From Phytophthora quininea (Eukaryota > Oomycota > Peronosporomycetes > Peronosporales > Peronosporaceae), in the NCBI GenBank assembly GCA_011947345.1, contig JAAVTG010000117.1:124001-188000 (forward strand): a DNA stretch of 64,000 nucleotides, read 5' to 3'. The notes beneath the pieces are model-generated. The model was not told where the DNA came from, ran no database searches, and was given only the letters and a program-made list of their open reading frames with translations. The position numbers and the translations under genes were made by a program. Positions 53,492-62,754 of this stretch are shown here, in pieces. Position 1 is the first letter of the stretch. Every line of letters starts with the position of its first letter.

Positions 53492-55144
53492 CCCCGCACT
53501 GCAACGATGATTCGGGCGTGACCGTGAGGAAGCAAAATCCACAATGAAGGAACTCGGTGGAAAGCCGATCGCAAGATTGGCGATCCCGTGGTAAAGATGG
53601 CCAGGAAGTGTATGCAAAGTTTGTATAGTATGTTGTGACGAAGAGCGGAAGAGGAAGTACACCCAGAGTTCGAGGGTGAAAGGACGCCGTGGTGCGATGG
53701 CAGTATGCAGTGAATTGTGTTTGTTGATTCGGGAAAGTTGGCGATATTTGGATGCGTGTTGGGTGGCCGGCAAATAGATGAAAGTGCACTGAACATGGGA
53801 CTGTTCGAAGGCTATAAAGCGTCGTTGTGGAGTCCGATGGCACAACAAACGTCACAATGAGAGAGAGATCGTCCTAGTTGGAAGGCAATTGACGAAAGGA
53901 ACATCTCGGTGGTGTTGATCAGTGGCTTGCGTGACCAAGCATCTGTAAATTCATGTCGTGACTAACCGAGTCCGAGAAAACAGATGCTATGGGGGCACTA
54001 GTTGTGACTTGCCATTCGAAGGCTGCCAGCGCCAGTGTACCTACACGCTTCCCATCGCACATCGTGCATGTTTGCGGGTCTATAAAACGGCATAGCTGTA
54101 CCACGGCAACTCCCTACGCATGGGAAGCAAAAGATCCAGTATCTTGTGGTAAAACTATACTTTTCCTTCATCAATACAGGCATTGGGGCAAATAGGTTCA
54201 TTTCAGTTATGGGCCAAAGGCATGACGTTCCTTGCGTGCAAGGCAAGGTGCCGAGTGGCAGCCCTCCAAAGGGATGGTGGGCGGGTTGAAATTCGTCGAG
54301 CGTGCCGAGCGTAGAGCAGAGTCGAGCTGTTGAAGCGAGGCTTGCTGGCGGCGACGCTCGAACTGAAATGACCGACTGCGCAGAGAAACTCTGCCAGCGA
54401 GGACGAGTGTCACTCGTCGGCTGGCCTAAAACGCTGGCAGCTTTTCTTAGACCTTGTCGAATCGGACGATTAGGTGTTCAATGCCTTCCTCCTTCAGGAA
54501 AACACATTTTCCGCTTGTTCCATTCGCTCCGCTCACTCCACGCGGAAAATAAACCTGTCGGTACGAACGGCAAGAACATTGACCGTACAACGCGTCGCAT
54601 CGCTACTGAGTGTTTACAGCGCCAAACACAGCCGTACTTGAAAAAAGCGCGAGCGTTGGACTCCTTGGTAGTCGCTTGCTGGTTGTGCTTAACTCTTTTA
54701 ACTCTTTTGGCCTTCAATTTTCGAGTTGAGAAGACTCGAAATCTCTCCATCTCCGTCACGATTCTGTCACGTATCGAGCTTCGGTGGAGTTGACCTTGTG
54801 CTACACAGTCGTGTTTGGTTTGACGGCTTATAGATTAGACAGTTTTCGAGATGGCGGCTGGAGCAGCGCACTGTACAATAATATGGATGGTGTCAGTTGG
54901 CGGTCATGAACTCTTGATCCAGAGGCAAGCACTGTATTGCTGTGCGGTCGGAGGACTCTCGTGGTGCCACACCGTTGCGTGACCCACCGGTATGTCAGTC
55001 TTAACCGCCATTTGTCCCATCGCACATCGTGCATTGTTTCCGAACCTGGAGGGGGATCTGCTGCCGTCGCAACTTCATCGGTTGGGTGTATCCAATACTA
55101 CAACGGTATAACGTATTCCTGCTGAGTAACCATGCTTCCCACTT
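53492..55144. other. Intergenic; promoter of lectin gene and dispersed repeat
   Basis: 53492-53850 is the presumed promoter of the minus-strand lectin gene. 54150-54400 is copy 2 of the dispersed repeat. CCCATCGCACATCGTGCAT is present twice, near 54049 and 55017. No gene was recognised. Confidence 0.45.
54150..54400 (+). repeat. Dispersed repeat, copy 2
   Basis: Shares ordered blocks with 33910-34204 in the same orientation. It lacks the TGTTGG...CCAACA element found at the end of copy 1. Confidence 0.6.
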
Positions 55145-55152
55145 CTCAATTC
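55145..55152 (+). repeat. MULE target-site duplication, left (CTCAATTC, possibly CTCAATTCG)
   Basis: CTCAATTCG at 55145-55153 equals 58245-58253. Eight or nine bases can be counted because the next base is shared. Confidence 0.85.
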
Positions 55153-55310
55153 GGAAGATTTTTTCGGGTCTTATTTCGGTCAGGTCTATGAATTGATCAG
55201 ACTGTACTTTCTGTATGATCTAATGACTGGATCACATTTGCTGTTCGTCCACGCTGAACAAGTCCTTCTGCTTCACTTTACTACTTGAAGCTACGAACAT
55301 CCAACTCACC

Positions 55311-55844
55311 ATGAGCAAGGCTAAGCGCACTGCCTCGAACAAGTCGAACAAGCCCATGCGGCCTCAGCGCAAGGCAGCTCAGCTGCCACACCCGACTGCA
55401 CCAGTTCGACCCCGCAATCGTCAGCTGACGATGCCGTTAACAAGCCCTCACTCTTCCTCGACCTCAAGCTCCGCTTCCTCTCCACCAACCAGCCCTGTTT
55501 CGTCACCATCAACAAGCCCCGCGTCATCCCCACTATCAAGTCCGGCATCTCGTCCAGTGGCGTCGACGATGCCTGCATCGTTCACGTGCGCGCCCACACC
55601 GTCTCCGCCAACATCGCCGATGTTGATGTTGCAACCGCCGCCGAATGAACCATCTCTGCTGGAGCACCAGGCAAGTATGTCGGGATCCTCATCGATCCTC
55701 CATGCTGTTCTCTCGACTCCACCATCGCCAACTTCGTCTCTGTCGACCCTGCTGCTGCCGTCACCTGTCTTGGCGCCCAATGCAGCCGACAACGACCATC
55801 TGGTCCTCGTTTGTTTCGGACACCACGACTACAACGCTCAATGA
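55311..55844 (+). CDS. MULE 5' frame, Ser/Pro/Thr-rich, or non-coding overlap
   Basis: This frame of 177 residues starts MSKAKRTASNKSNK and becomes almost pure Ser, Pro, Thr and Ala. It could be a disordered N-terminus of the transposase. The same DNA read two bases on (open 55325-55645) has strongly C-ending codons and a folded-looking protein, so this frame may be the wrong one for most of its length. The two readings share only the beginning. Confidence 0.3.
   Translation: MSKAKRTASNKSNKPMRPQRKAAQLPHPTAPVRPRNRQLTMPLTSPHSSSTSSSASSPPTSPVSSPSTSPASSPLSSPASRPVASTMPASFTCAPTPSPPTSPMLMLQPPPNEPSLLEHQASMSGSSSILHAVLSTPPSPTSSLSTLLLPSPVLAPNAADNDHLVLVCFGHHDYNAQ
55325..55645 (+). pseudogene. C-ending-codon frame, possible captured host gene fragment
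   Basis: 107 open codons run in the frame that ends at the TGA at 55646. By hand count about 8 in 10 of the codons from 55440 on end in G or C. They encode a regular protein (KPSLFLDLKLRFLSTN, then CFVTINKPRVIPTI, then CIVHVRAHTVSANIADV) that is not related to transposase parts that I know. MULEs are known to carry host gene fragments. No family was recognised. Confidence 0.4.
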
Positions 55845-55849
55845 ATTGA

Positions 55850-57239
55850 TTTATGGTGAACCGGAGAGGACAGAGTTCAAGTCAGTCATTCGGTTGAACG
55901 GATTTCAATACACGAAGGCAGGAACGACTTCAAAGAAGGTCACATACCGCTGCAGCTTTTACCGGCGCAGGGAAAATGCAAAGGTCGAGTGGAGTTTACG
56001 GCGAAGGACATGGCATTTACGAATTTCCGCCCACACGTTTGTCAAATAGGTCCTGTGGTGGCAAACGTGCGCAATATTGAGCGCAAAATGAAAGATGCGG
56101 TAGACGATTTAGTCCTTCAAAACCTTTCCATATCTGCCGAGCGGGTATGGGATCGTGTCCGTGATGAATTTTACGCTTCGGATGGCGATGCTGTGCAAGG
56201 GCTGACTCGAGAGCAGGTCCGCCGGCGTGTGTACAAAACTCGCCGCGATTATTTTGGTGGATCAATGCATGGGCTAGTTGAAGTCCCGCCTTTGTCGCTA
56301 GTTCAAGGCTCGACCATGAATTTCTTTCAGTTCCATCGTGTGTACGCTCACCAAGGAACGAAGGTCGAGCGTCTCATTGGGTGGGGACATCCAGAACTCA
56401 TTGACAAGCTCAAGTACAAGGGAGTTACTCTGTTTGTGGACGGCACCTTTAGGTGCGTACCACGGCCGTTCTACCAATGCGTCGTGATTATGGTGCACGA
56501 CCAAGCCTCGGACTGCTTTCTACCTGCATTTTACGTGCTCTGTAGCTCAAAAGAATCGGACATGTATTGGAATGTGATTGACCACGTTATTCAAGCCACT
56601 GATCAGAAGCTTGAACCCTCTAAGGTGATCTGTGACTTTGAAGTGGGATTGATCAAGGCTGTATTGACACAGTTTCCTGAAGCTAAAGTTTCTGGATGCT
56701 TTTTCCACTTCAAGCAAGCGTTAGGAAGACGAATGAAGAGGCTTCGCATTCCTGAGCCTGAAGTGAAGCTTGCTATGGCTCCAGGCGGTGTGGACATTCT
56801 AGCGGTGGTTGACAGGGAGAAGGTAGCTATTGAGGGAACTTGTTACGTCCGAAAACTCATCCGAGAGAAGTGCGTTGCGCAAGGACTGACGTACTCTCAC
56901 CACAAATGGGAAACATTTTGGAGTTACTTCGACAAGCAGTGGGTGTGTCGATACGGACCTGAGCTATGGAATGTGGACGGCATGCAAAAGCAAGTCGTTG
57001 CTCGAACGAACAATCCCCTCGAGCGCTTTAACCGTGAGCTCAACGGGGCGTTCGGGCCACATCCTAGCCTTCCTGTGTTCGTGGCTGGTGTCGAAGCTCT
57101 CGCACGTCGTCACGTCCAAGTACTTCACGACATTCCAGCCAACCGAGCGAAGTCACCTCGGCGTCGTGAGAAGTACACACTGCCCAAGAAGGTGATGCTT
57201 CCTGACAAGCAGACAGCGAGTCGTAGTTGTACGGTGTAG
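55850..57239 (+). pseudogene. MULE transposase with FLYWCH-like finger, one frameshift
   Basis: The first part, in the frame through 55860-55975, reads FKSVIRLNGFQYTKAG and YRCSFYRRR. After a shift at a GGG run (about 55970) the frame opens to 57239 with GKCKGRVEF and then PHVC, completing a FLYWCH-type zinc finger. A helical linker follows. The MULE core then has LFVDGTFRCVPRPFYQC (first Asp), a middle block FLPAFYVLCSSK, VICDFEVGLIKAV (second Asp) and GCFFHFKQALGRRM. A NPLERFNRELN block with the presumed final acidic residue lies further on. Such enzymes cut the element at its inverted repeats. One missing base is the only visible defect in the core, so recent activity is plausible. Confidence 0.8.
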
Positions 57240-57480
57240 CTAAGATGAGCAAAAACAGCTTCACTTTCCACCACAAACATGTCAACTGTAACGTTCACGA
57301 GACAGCCAAGTGTGCAACTACAAGTATCAAGCTGAACATGTCCAGGAAATGTGCCAAGTCATGTCATGACCTCTTATCTCCCAGTTTCGATCAGGTCTTG
57401 CGATTTGGTCATAAAGCATGTCTGATCAAATCCGAGACCTGATCCAAATACCGACCCACCTTGCTTATAGCCGACACCTG

Positions 57481-57557
57481 CTTGTAACGGACAGGTCACA
57501 TGTAGCCAATCAGAGATCTTCGATAGTAGTAAGGGTGACTCCTCTTGTAACGGACAG
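57481..57557 (+). repeat. Subterminal direct repeats of the pogo-like element
   Basis: CTTGTAACGGACAG occurs at 57481-57494 and 57544-57557, 63 bp apart, both just inside the left inverted repeat. Such subterminal repeats often bind transposase. Confidence 0.65.
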
Positions 57558-57632
57558 TCAGCAATCTCAGCCATTCATTGTTATTTCCTGAAGCCAGCTA
57601 GAGCCATTTCAGCTTCGCGCCGGCCAAGCGCA

Positions 57633-58127
57633 ATGGCAAAGCGCAACTCCTACACCGCTGCTGAGAAGCTGGAAATCGTCCAGCACTTGCAGCGCTACGA
57701 TGACATTCGTGCCACTATTAACCTCTTTTCAGCGATCTAGCTGTACACGCGTACGACAGTAGAAGAAAGCTTATCCTAGAATGGCGTCAGAAGGAAGAAG
57801 AGCTTGAACGTGCATGCAGCACAGGAAGAGGCTCACAGCTCAAGAAGACCGTATGCGTCTGTTCTGGGTGGGTGAGCTGCGTCGTCAGATCCGCCAGCGG
57901 GAGCAGGGCGTGAAATTCGCCTGAGGCCTCCATCTCGCTCTGATATTGCGAGATGGATCTGGCACTCGTGGAACCTTTTAAGCTCAGCTATTATAGCGTC
58001 CGGCTACAAAAAGGCAGAAATCTACGTCTCGGATATAGATAGAGAGGCAAGCGAGGTGGTGGAGCGCCTGCAGGAACTGGGTGTCGCCGACGACAATGAG
58101 CTGGACTCGGATGACGATTTTGAATAA
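57633..58127 (+). pseudogene. Pogo-type transposase, N- and C-terminal parts only
   Basis: From the ATG at 57633 the frame gives MAKRNSYTAAEKLEIVQHLQ, a pogo/Tigger-type helix-turn-helix start. Across shifts a second piece reads RRKLILEWRQKEEELE. A last piece close to 58127 reads IARWIWHSWNLLSSAI, ending in an acidic DDNELDSDDDFE tail. This is the expected beginning and end of a pogo-family transposase without the DDE core between them. Confidence 0.65.
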
Positions 58128-58244
58128 ACTTGCTTCCTTTGCTGTTGACTCTGTCTTTTTGTGTTCGAGTGCAAAAAACGCTCTTCAAGATTATACTTGT
58201 CGGCTATAAGCAAGGTGGGTCGGTAAGACCCGAAAAAGGCAACC

Positions 58245-58253
58245 CTCAATTCG
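58245..58253 (+). repeat. MULE target-site duplication, right (CTCAATTCG)
   Basis: Same sequence as 55145-55153. It lies 35 bp upstream of the ATG at 58288. Confidence 0.85.
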
Positions 58254-58287
58254 CGTTCAAGTCAGCACCTTCAAGTTTCGTCGCAAC

Positions 58288-59580
58288 ATGCAAGCACAAG
58301 TGGCCGTCAACGGCACCTTCCGCGTCATGTGCTACAACGTGGCAGGTTTGCCCGGGTTCCTGTCGAGCGGTAACCCCGGCGTTTACAGCGTCGACATGGG
58401 CAGACGTATCGGCAGTTGGGATATTGTCAACGTTCAAGAAGACTTCAACTACCACGCCGCGCTGTACTCGGAGAACACGCACGAGTTCCGTACCCCGACA
58501 AGCGGCGGCGTGCCTTTCGGCAGTGGCCTCAACACGCTCTCGCACTTTCCGTTCTCGGGTATCAGGCACCTCGACCGCGTCAAGTGGGGCGAGTGCAGCA
58601 ACACTGAAAGTCAGGATTGCTGGACACCAAAAGGTTTCACATTCCTCGAGGTGCAACTCGCAGACGGTGTAACAATCGACGTGTACAACGTCCACACGGA
58701 TGCAGGACCCACGGACGCTGATCTCAAGGCCCGTGCGTCCAACTTGGCCCAAGTGAGCGACTACATCACCGCCAATTCGGCCGACAACGCCGTGATTGTC
58801 ATGGGCGACACCAACACGAGGTACACTCGTGAAGGCGACACGATCCGCGAGTTCATCGACGGTCAGAAGTTGACGGATGGCTGGGTGCAGTTCGTCCGCA
58901 AGGGAGTTCCTCCTGAAAAAGGGGCCGAAGCTCTCAAATGTGAGACGGCGACCATGACCAACGAGTGCGAAGTGGTCGACAAGATCATGTTCCGAGGTAA
59001 CAACTACATTACGTTGACGCTCGACAAGTGGAACAACGAGAACGCAGCGTTCCTCGGATCGGATGGCACGCCGCTATCGGACCACCCGCCGATCTCGTCG
59101 ACGTTTACGTGGTCTCTGAATCCGGGTCTGCATTTGAGCAACGCGTTCGGCGGTCCTCATGGCGACCACTTCACGGACGTCGCGTTGGCTGCTGGCGGAC
59201 AAACAGTGAGCTCCGTGTCGATCCAGTCTGGGCGTCGAGTGGACGGAGTCGTCGTCAAGATTTCAGGACCAATGGAGTCCACGCTCGCTCACGGATACAT
59301 TGGCGAGTCCCCCAATACGTTGACACTTGAAGCCGGCGAATACGTCACCACGATGGAAGCGCACTGGGCCAAGCACAAGGGTCGGACGTGTATCTTCTAT
59401 CTGAAGCTCTCGACGAACAAGGGCCGGATGGTCGAAGGAGGTAAGACGACGGGAAGCGTCGGGACGGTGAGTGCTCCCGAAGGGTTTCAACTGAGTGGGT
59501 TTCATGGGCGTTCGGGTGGTTCAATCGACGCGCTGGGAGCCATTTTCACTAGAGTTGGAAACACCACGCAGCAGTCGTGA
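58288..59580 (+). CDS. Endonuclease/exonuclease/phosphatase-fold enzyme with C-terminal jacalin-like domain
   Basis: The frame encodes 430 residues. Residues 10 to about 275 show the phosphodiesterase fold shared by DNase I and neutral sphingomyelinases: MCYNVAGLPG (Asn17), VNVQED (Glu51), VYNVHTDAG (His136), VMGDTNTR (Asp174, Asn176) and LSDHPPIS (Asp265, His266). A jacalin-like lectin domain follows from about 284 (NAFGGPHGDHFTD, YVTTMEAHWAKHKGRT, APEGFQLSGFHGRSGGSIDA). It is closely related to the domains in the gene at 53491. Enzyme plus lectin suggests action on a glycosylated or lipid surface, perhaps outside the cell, but the substrate cannot be read from sequence. The mature-looking start AQVAVNGTF lacks a signal peptide. 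A MULE ends 43 bp upstream, so a leader may have been lost. Confidence 0.85.
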   Translation: MQAQVAVNGTFRVMCYNVAGLPGFLSSGNPGVYSVDMGRRIGSWDIVNVQEDFNYHAALYSENTHEFRTPTSGGVPFGSGLNTLSHFPFSGIRHLDRVKWGECSNTESQDCWTPKGFTFLEVQLADGVTIDVYNVHTDAGPTDADLKARASNLAQVSDYITANSADNAVIVMGDTNTRYTREGDTIREFIDGQKLTDGWVQFVRKGVPPEKGAEALKCETATMTNECEVVDKIMFRGNNYITLTLDKWNNENAAFLGSDGTPLSDHPPISSTFTWSLNPGLHLSNAFGGPHGDHFTDVALAAGGQTVSSVSIQSGRRVDGVVVKISGPMESTLAHGYIGESPNTLTLEAGEYVTTMEAHWAKHKGRTCIFYLKLSTNKGRMVEGGKTTGSVGTVSAPEGFQLSGFHGRSGGSIDALGAIFTRVGNTTQQS

Positions 59581-59676
59581 ATGCCGAGTGGAGAGGCTAG
59601 TGATGCCGCTAATTGAAGGCACTTTCAATTTTACATACTACATAGTATACATTTCAGTCACTTACAATCCGTGGGT

Positions 59677-59765
59677 CTAGTCGTCGTCAAAGAACAGGAA
59701 GTAGCAGCATACTCCGATAGGGCCGAGAAAGAAACAGCACACGAAGATACCGACAATATACTGCG
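59677..59765 (-). other. Minus-strand hydrophobic tail peptide
   Basis: Reading to a TAG at 59677, the minus strand gives YIVGIFVCCFFLGPIGVCCY and then FLFFDDD, a good membrane span ending in acidic residues. It may be the last exon or the shifted end of the ankyrin-type frame just upstream (59766). It has no independent start codon. Confidence 0.35.
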
Positions 59766-60347
59766 CTAACACAGTGTCTTATCTATTAAGCCGGCGATCC
59801 GGATGGGATAGTACGGAGCACACGGTGGTGAATTCACTGGCACCACTTCCACTGGAGGGTACGCTGGGGTTTCTTCGGGGTTATCGATCTTCACTTGTTG
59901 TTGGCGTTCCAGTGCCTCGATTTTCTGTAGGGGACTCGAGATTCTGTCGACGAACCGCCTCGAGATCGTCTCGGGTCTTTGTGATTGCTTGCGGAAGTTT
60001 TCCACTTCGATGGACTTGGCTTTGTGCGAGCGAGAGCTTTGCCAGCACAGACCCGAGGGCTGCACGAGTGCCACAATGGACGACGCTGCGTTGAATGGGT
60101 GTCTCCATGTTGTGCGGTGGCTGCACGAAAACAGAGAGGAGAGGATCTCCGTGGCTCGTGGCCACGGCCTTGATCGACACGTCCGCGCTGCACGTGGCCA
60201 GACCGTCGCGGTGCAAGAAGTCAATGAGGTCGAAGATGCCGCTGAACGCTGCCACAGCAAAATATCGAGTCGTCCGGCACCGACCGTGTTGTTCATTCCG
60301 AACAAAGTGCAGCCTTCGGTGCGATGCCGGTGCAGCCATTTGATCAT
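59766..60347 (-). pseudogene. Ankyrin-repeat fragment with proline-rich tail
   Basis: Two overlapping minus frames resemble part of an ankyrin gene. MIKWLHRHRTEGCTLFGMNN (60347-60288) fits one repeat, and the frame ending at 59881 gives GIFDLIDFLHRDGL, another. The last part (PAYPPVEVVPVNSPPCAPYY) is Pro-rich. A plus-strand ankyrin signature lies inside the same DNA at 60050-60145, so part of the segment is probably inverted. Confidence 0.4.
60040..60150 (+). pseudogene. Ankyrin-repeat fragment in opposite orientation
   Basis: In frame, the plus strand reads RPEGCTSATMDDAALNGCLH and then VVRWLHENRE, a full oomycete-type ankyrin repeat. It faces the minus-strand ankyrin repeat at 60347-60288, about 150 bp away. 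Confidence 0.55.
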
Positions 60348-60603
60348 GTTGAACTGAGTCCGCGGCGAAGCGCTGGCTGTTGTCTGTGTAATTATGCACC
60401 TGTACGTCTACATCTTAACGAGTTGTCAGTTGCATCGGGTTGTTCAAGGCCACGAGCGAAACTCTTCTTCGACCATCGATTATCACTCAACATGTATTGC
60501 ACTATACGCTTCCTTTCAACTGCCTACCACCTCCTCTTGACAGTTTTCAAATTCAAGTCGACTCGGGTTTCATCGTTACAATCGATGACAACCTCTATCC
60601 TCC

Positions 60604-62090
60604 TTACTGGCGAGCACGGTAGCGCTCCTCGTAGTCGCGCTGCACCTCCTCCGCAGACTTGTTCGACGTCTCCGGAACCAGCTTCAGCGACAGCAAGAAG
60701 AAGATCGCCAACAGCACCACGAACGGAACGTAACTCCAGTCGTCGAACGCGTCGGCGATGTACGGGTAGGCCACGCCGACGATCAGGTTGCACAGCCAGT
60801 TGGCGCCGATGCCGATGGACGTGGCCGTCGCGCGCACCGAGTCCGGGAACAGGTCGGCCGTGATCACCCACACGAGCGGACCCAGCGTGATACCGAACGC
60901 GATCACGTACAGCGCCGTGAACACGATCGAGAGTGCGGGGACGTCCACCAGGAACCCCACCGTCATGAGCACGGCCATGATGAACATGCCGGCGATGCCC
61001 CACAGGATCATGTTGCGGTTGCCGATGCGCTGCGCTGCCATACCGGCGAAGAAGGCCGGCCAGATGTTGATGAAGTTGATGATGAGCGTGCCCACACGCG
61101 GGTCCGAGATGCCGGCGTCCGAGAAGATGCTGCTCGAGTAGTAGAACACGGCGTTGATACCCGACAGCTGCTGGGCGCACGACAGCAGGATGGCGGCCGC
61201 CAACTGAAGACGGTACTTGGGGGCGAACAGAGACTCCTTCTGCGCGCTCGGCTCGATCAGACCCTGCTCGGCGTCGGGCTTGGTCGTCGACTCCATCCAC
61301 GACAGAGCCGTGTACACGTTCTCCTCGCCGTACAGACGAGCGATCACCTGCTTGGCCTCCTCGCGACGGTTCTTCATCAGCAGCCACGCCGGACTCTCCA
61401 CGCACATCGACGGAGCCAGCAACACGAACAACACCGCCAACACCACTGGGAAACCGGCCAGGTAGCGCCAGCCGCTGCTCGTGTTGGCGAAGAAGAAGCA
61501 GATCGCGGGGAACAAAATGCCGATGGTCACCGAGATCTGCAGACCCAGACCCAGGATGTTACGCATGTGCGGCGGCGACAGCTCGTTCGTGTACGCGCCG
61601 AGGGTGCCGGTGGCGGTGCCCGACGCGATACCGGCGATCATACGGCCCACCGCGAACGGCCACACGTTCGACACGGCGGTCTGGATGACGGCGCCCACCA
61701 CCATGAAGACACAGTTGACGAACAACAGCTTCTTGCGGCCCCACAGGTCGCTGAAGTGGCGCAGCACAGACTGCCGATCATGCCGCCGAAGATCCAGGCG
61801 TTCACGGCGAACGTCCACTCGAGCTTGGAGTGGCCCGGGAACATGAGGCAGCGGTCCTCGGGCACGGGACGCGCGTTGCACTCGTCCGTGTCGTTGAACT
61901 GGGCCAGGTTGAGCTGCGACGACGACCATCCGCTCTGGAACGGCTGCAGCAGAGCGACGAGGATGCTCGAGTAGAGGAGGAACTTGGGCTTGATGTTGCG
62001 GGCGGCGGCCTTGGCGGCTTCGTCGTAGATGGGGACATTGTCGGCTCCCTTGGGCGTGGTGGCCTCCGAGTAGACGGGGTCCGTTTGCAT
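60604..62090 (-). CDS. Sugar transporter, major facilitator superfamily
   Basis: Starting at the ATG at 62090 the protein has a cytosolic start (MQTDPVYSEATTPKG) and a first span (FLLYSSILVALLQPF). The frame shifts by one base near 61760 where DLWGRKK, the loop 2-3 signature, begins. From there it is open to 60604. ESPAWLLMKNR corresponds to the PESPR-type motif, QQLSGINAVFYYSSSIF is the sugar-porter QQxSGxN motif of helix 7, and VPETSNKSAEEVQ is the PETxG-like end. Twelve hydrophobic spans can be counted in all. The family imports hexoses by proton coupling in oomycetes. Codons are strongly G/C-ending. A GG to G change would explain the frame break, so assembly error is likely and the gene is probably functional. 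Confidence 0.82.
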
Positions 62091-62754
62091 GACTGGTGCT
62101 TGGAGTGGCAAGCAGGAGTTGTCTTGAGCTTGCGCTGGCGAAATGGACAATGAGTTGTGCGCGTGTATGAACTGTAGGTCGTTTGGCGACTAGCTTTTGT
62201 GTGGATCCCTCGGTGAGAGCATGCATATCCTTCTGGGGTTTGTCGTGAGCAGCCCCGAGGTGAGGATGATGCAGAAGTGGACAATCCGAGCGATTGTGCT
62301 GGTTGGATATCAACGTCAAATCGGAGTAAACGGTTTTATGTAGACAGCTATGACGCAATCAATTCGATCTGGTAAAACATTACAACAAAAACACAAACAT
62401 ATTGGTTTCTTAAAAGAAAGCCAGTGACCACTGTTGGTGAGTGTTGATACCAACCTTTGGACTTTTCCGTTTGGTGATGTCTAAGAAATGTCGCCGCTTC
62501 TCAGCCAATGGGAGCTGCGGATAGCATTTTGACCATTCCTGGGACTCCTTCATTTGACGGAGTCTACGAATGAGTCCTAAATATCGGAAAATTAAGTACC
62601 AACCTCTGGCTTCGAGTCGAAGTTCATTTCGAAGAGTCTGCTGCCGATCACGTCGCAATGTGGTACTAATGACCGTCGATCGTGTCGTGCACGAGAAATT
62701 CCAAGCAAGAAACGCACCGGAAGGAGTGGGGACGGTCGTCTCGATCTCTCAAGC
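62091..62754. other. Intergenic, between divergent transporter and ankyrin gene
   Basis: Holds the promoter regions of both genes. No gene was recognised. Confidence 0.45.

Larger units (their letters stand above)
57451..58223 (+). mobile_element. Pogo-like element, internally deleted, inside the MULE terminal repeat
   Basis: The 25-bp inverted ends are perfect: CCGACCCACCTTGCTTATAG... at 57451-57475 and its complement at 58199-58223. Both are flanked by TA (57449-57450 and 58224-58225), the target choice of pogo/Tc1-type elements. The interior is about 720 bp. It carries the start and end of a transposase but lacks the catalytic core, so it must depend on a full copy elsewhere. Confidence 0.88.
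55153..58244 (+). mobile_element. Mutator-like (MULE) DNA transposon
   Basis: The terminal inverted repeats are left 55153 to about 55212 and right 57421-57448 continued at 58226-58244. They share TTTTTCGGGTCTTA and, after a few differences, TCAGGTCT and TTGATCAGAC. The flanking 8-9 bp duplication CTCAATTC(G) is in the size range typical for this superfamily. The element encodes a transposase with a FLYWCH-like finger and is interrupted in its right terminal repeat by a pogo-like element. It is inserted 43 bp upstream of the ATG of the gene at 58288. Confidence 0.88.

Noticed and set aside
62091..62358. N-terminal extension of the sugar transporter frame
   Set aside because: It is in the other frame and Arg/Ser/His-rich, and the transporter N-terminus with a proper ATG is at 62090.
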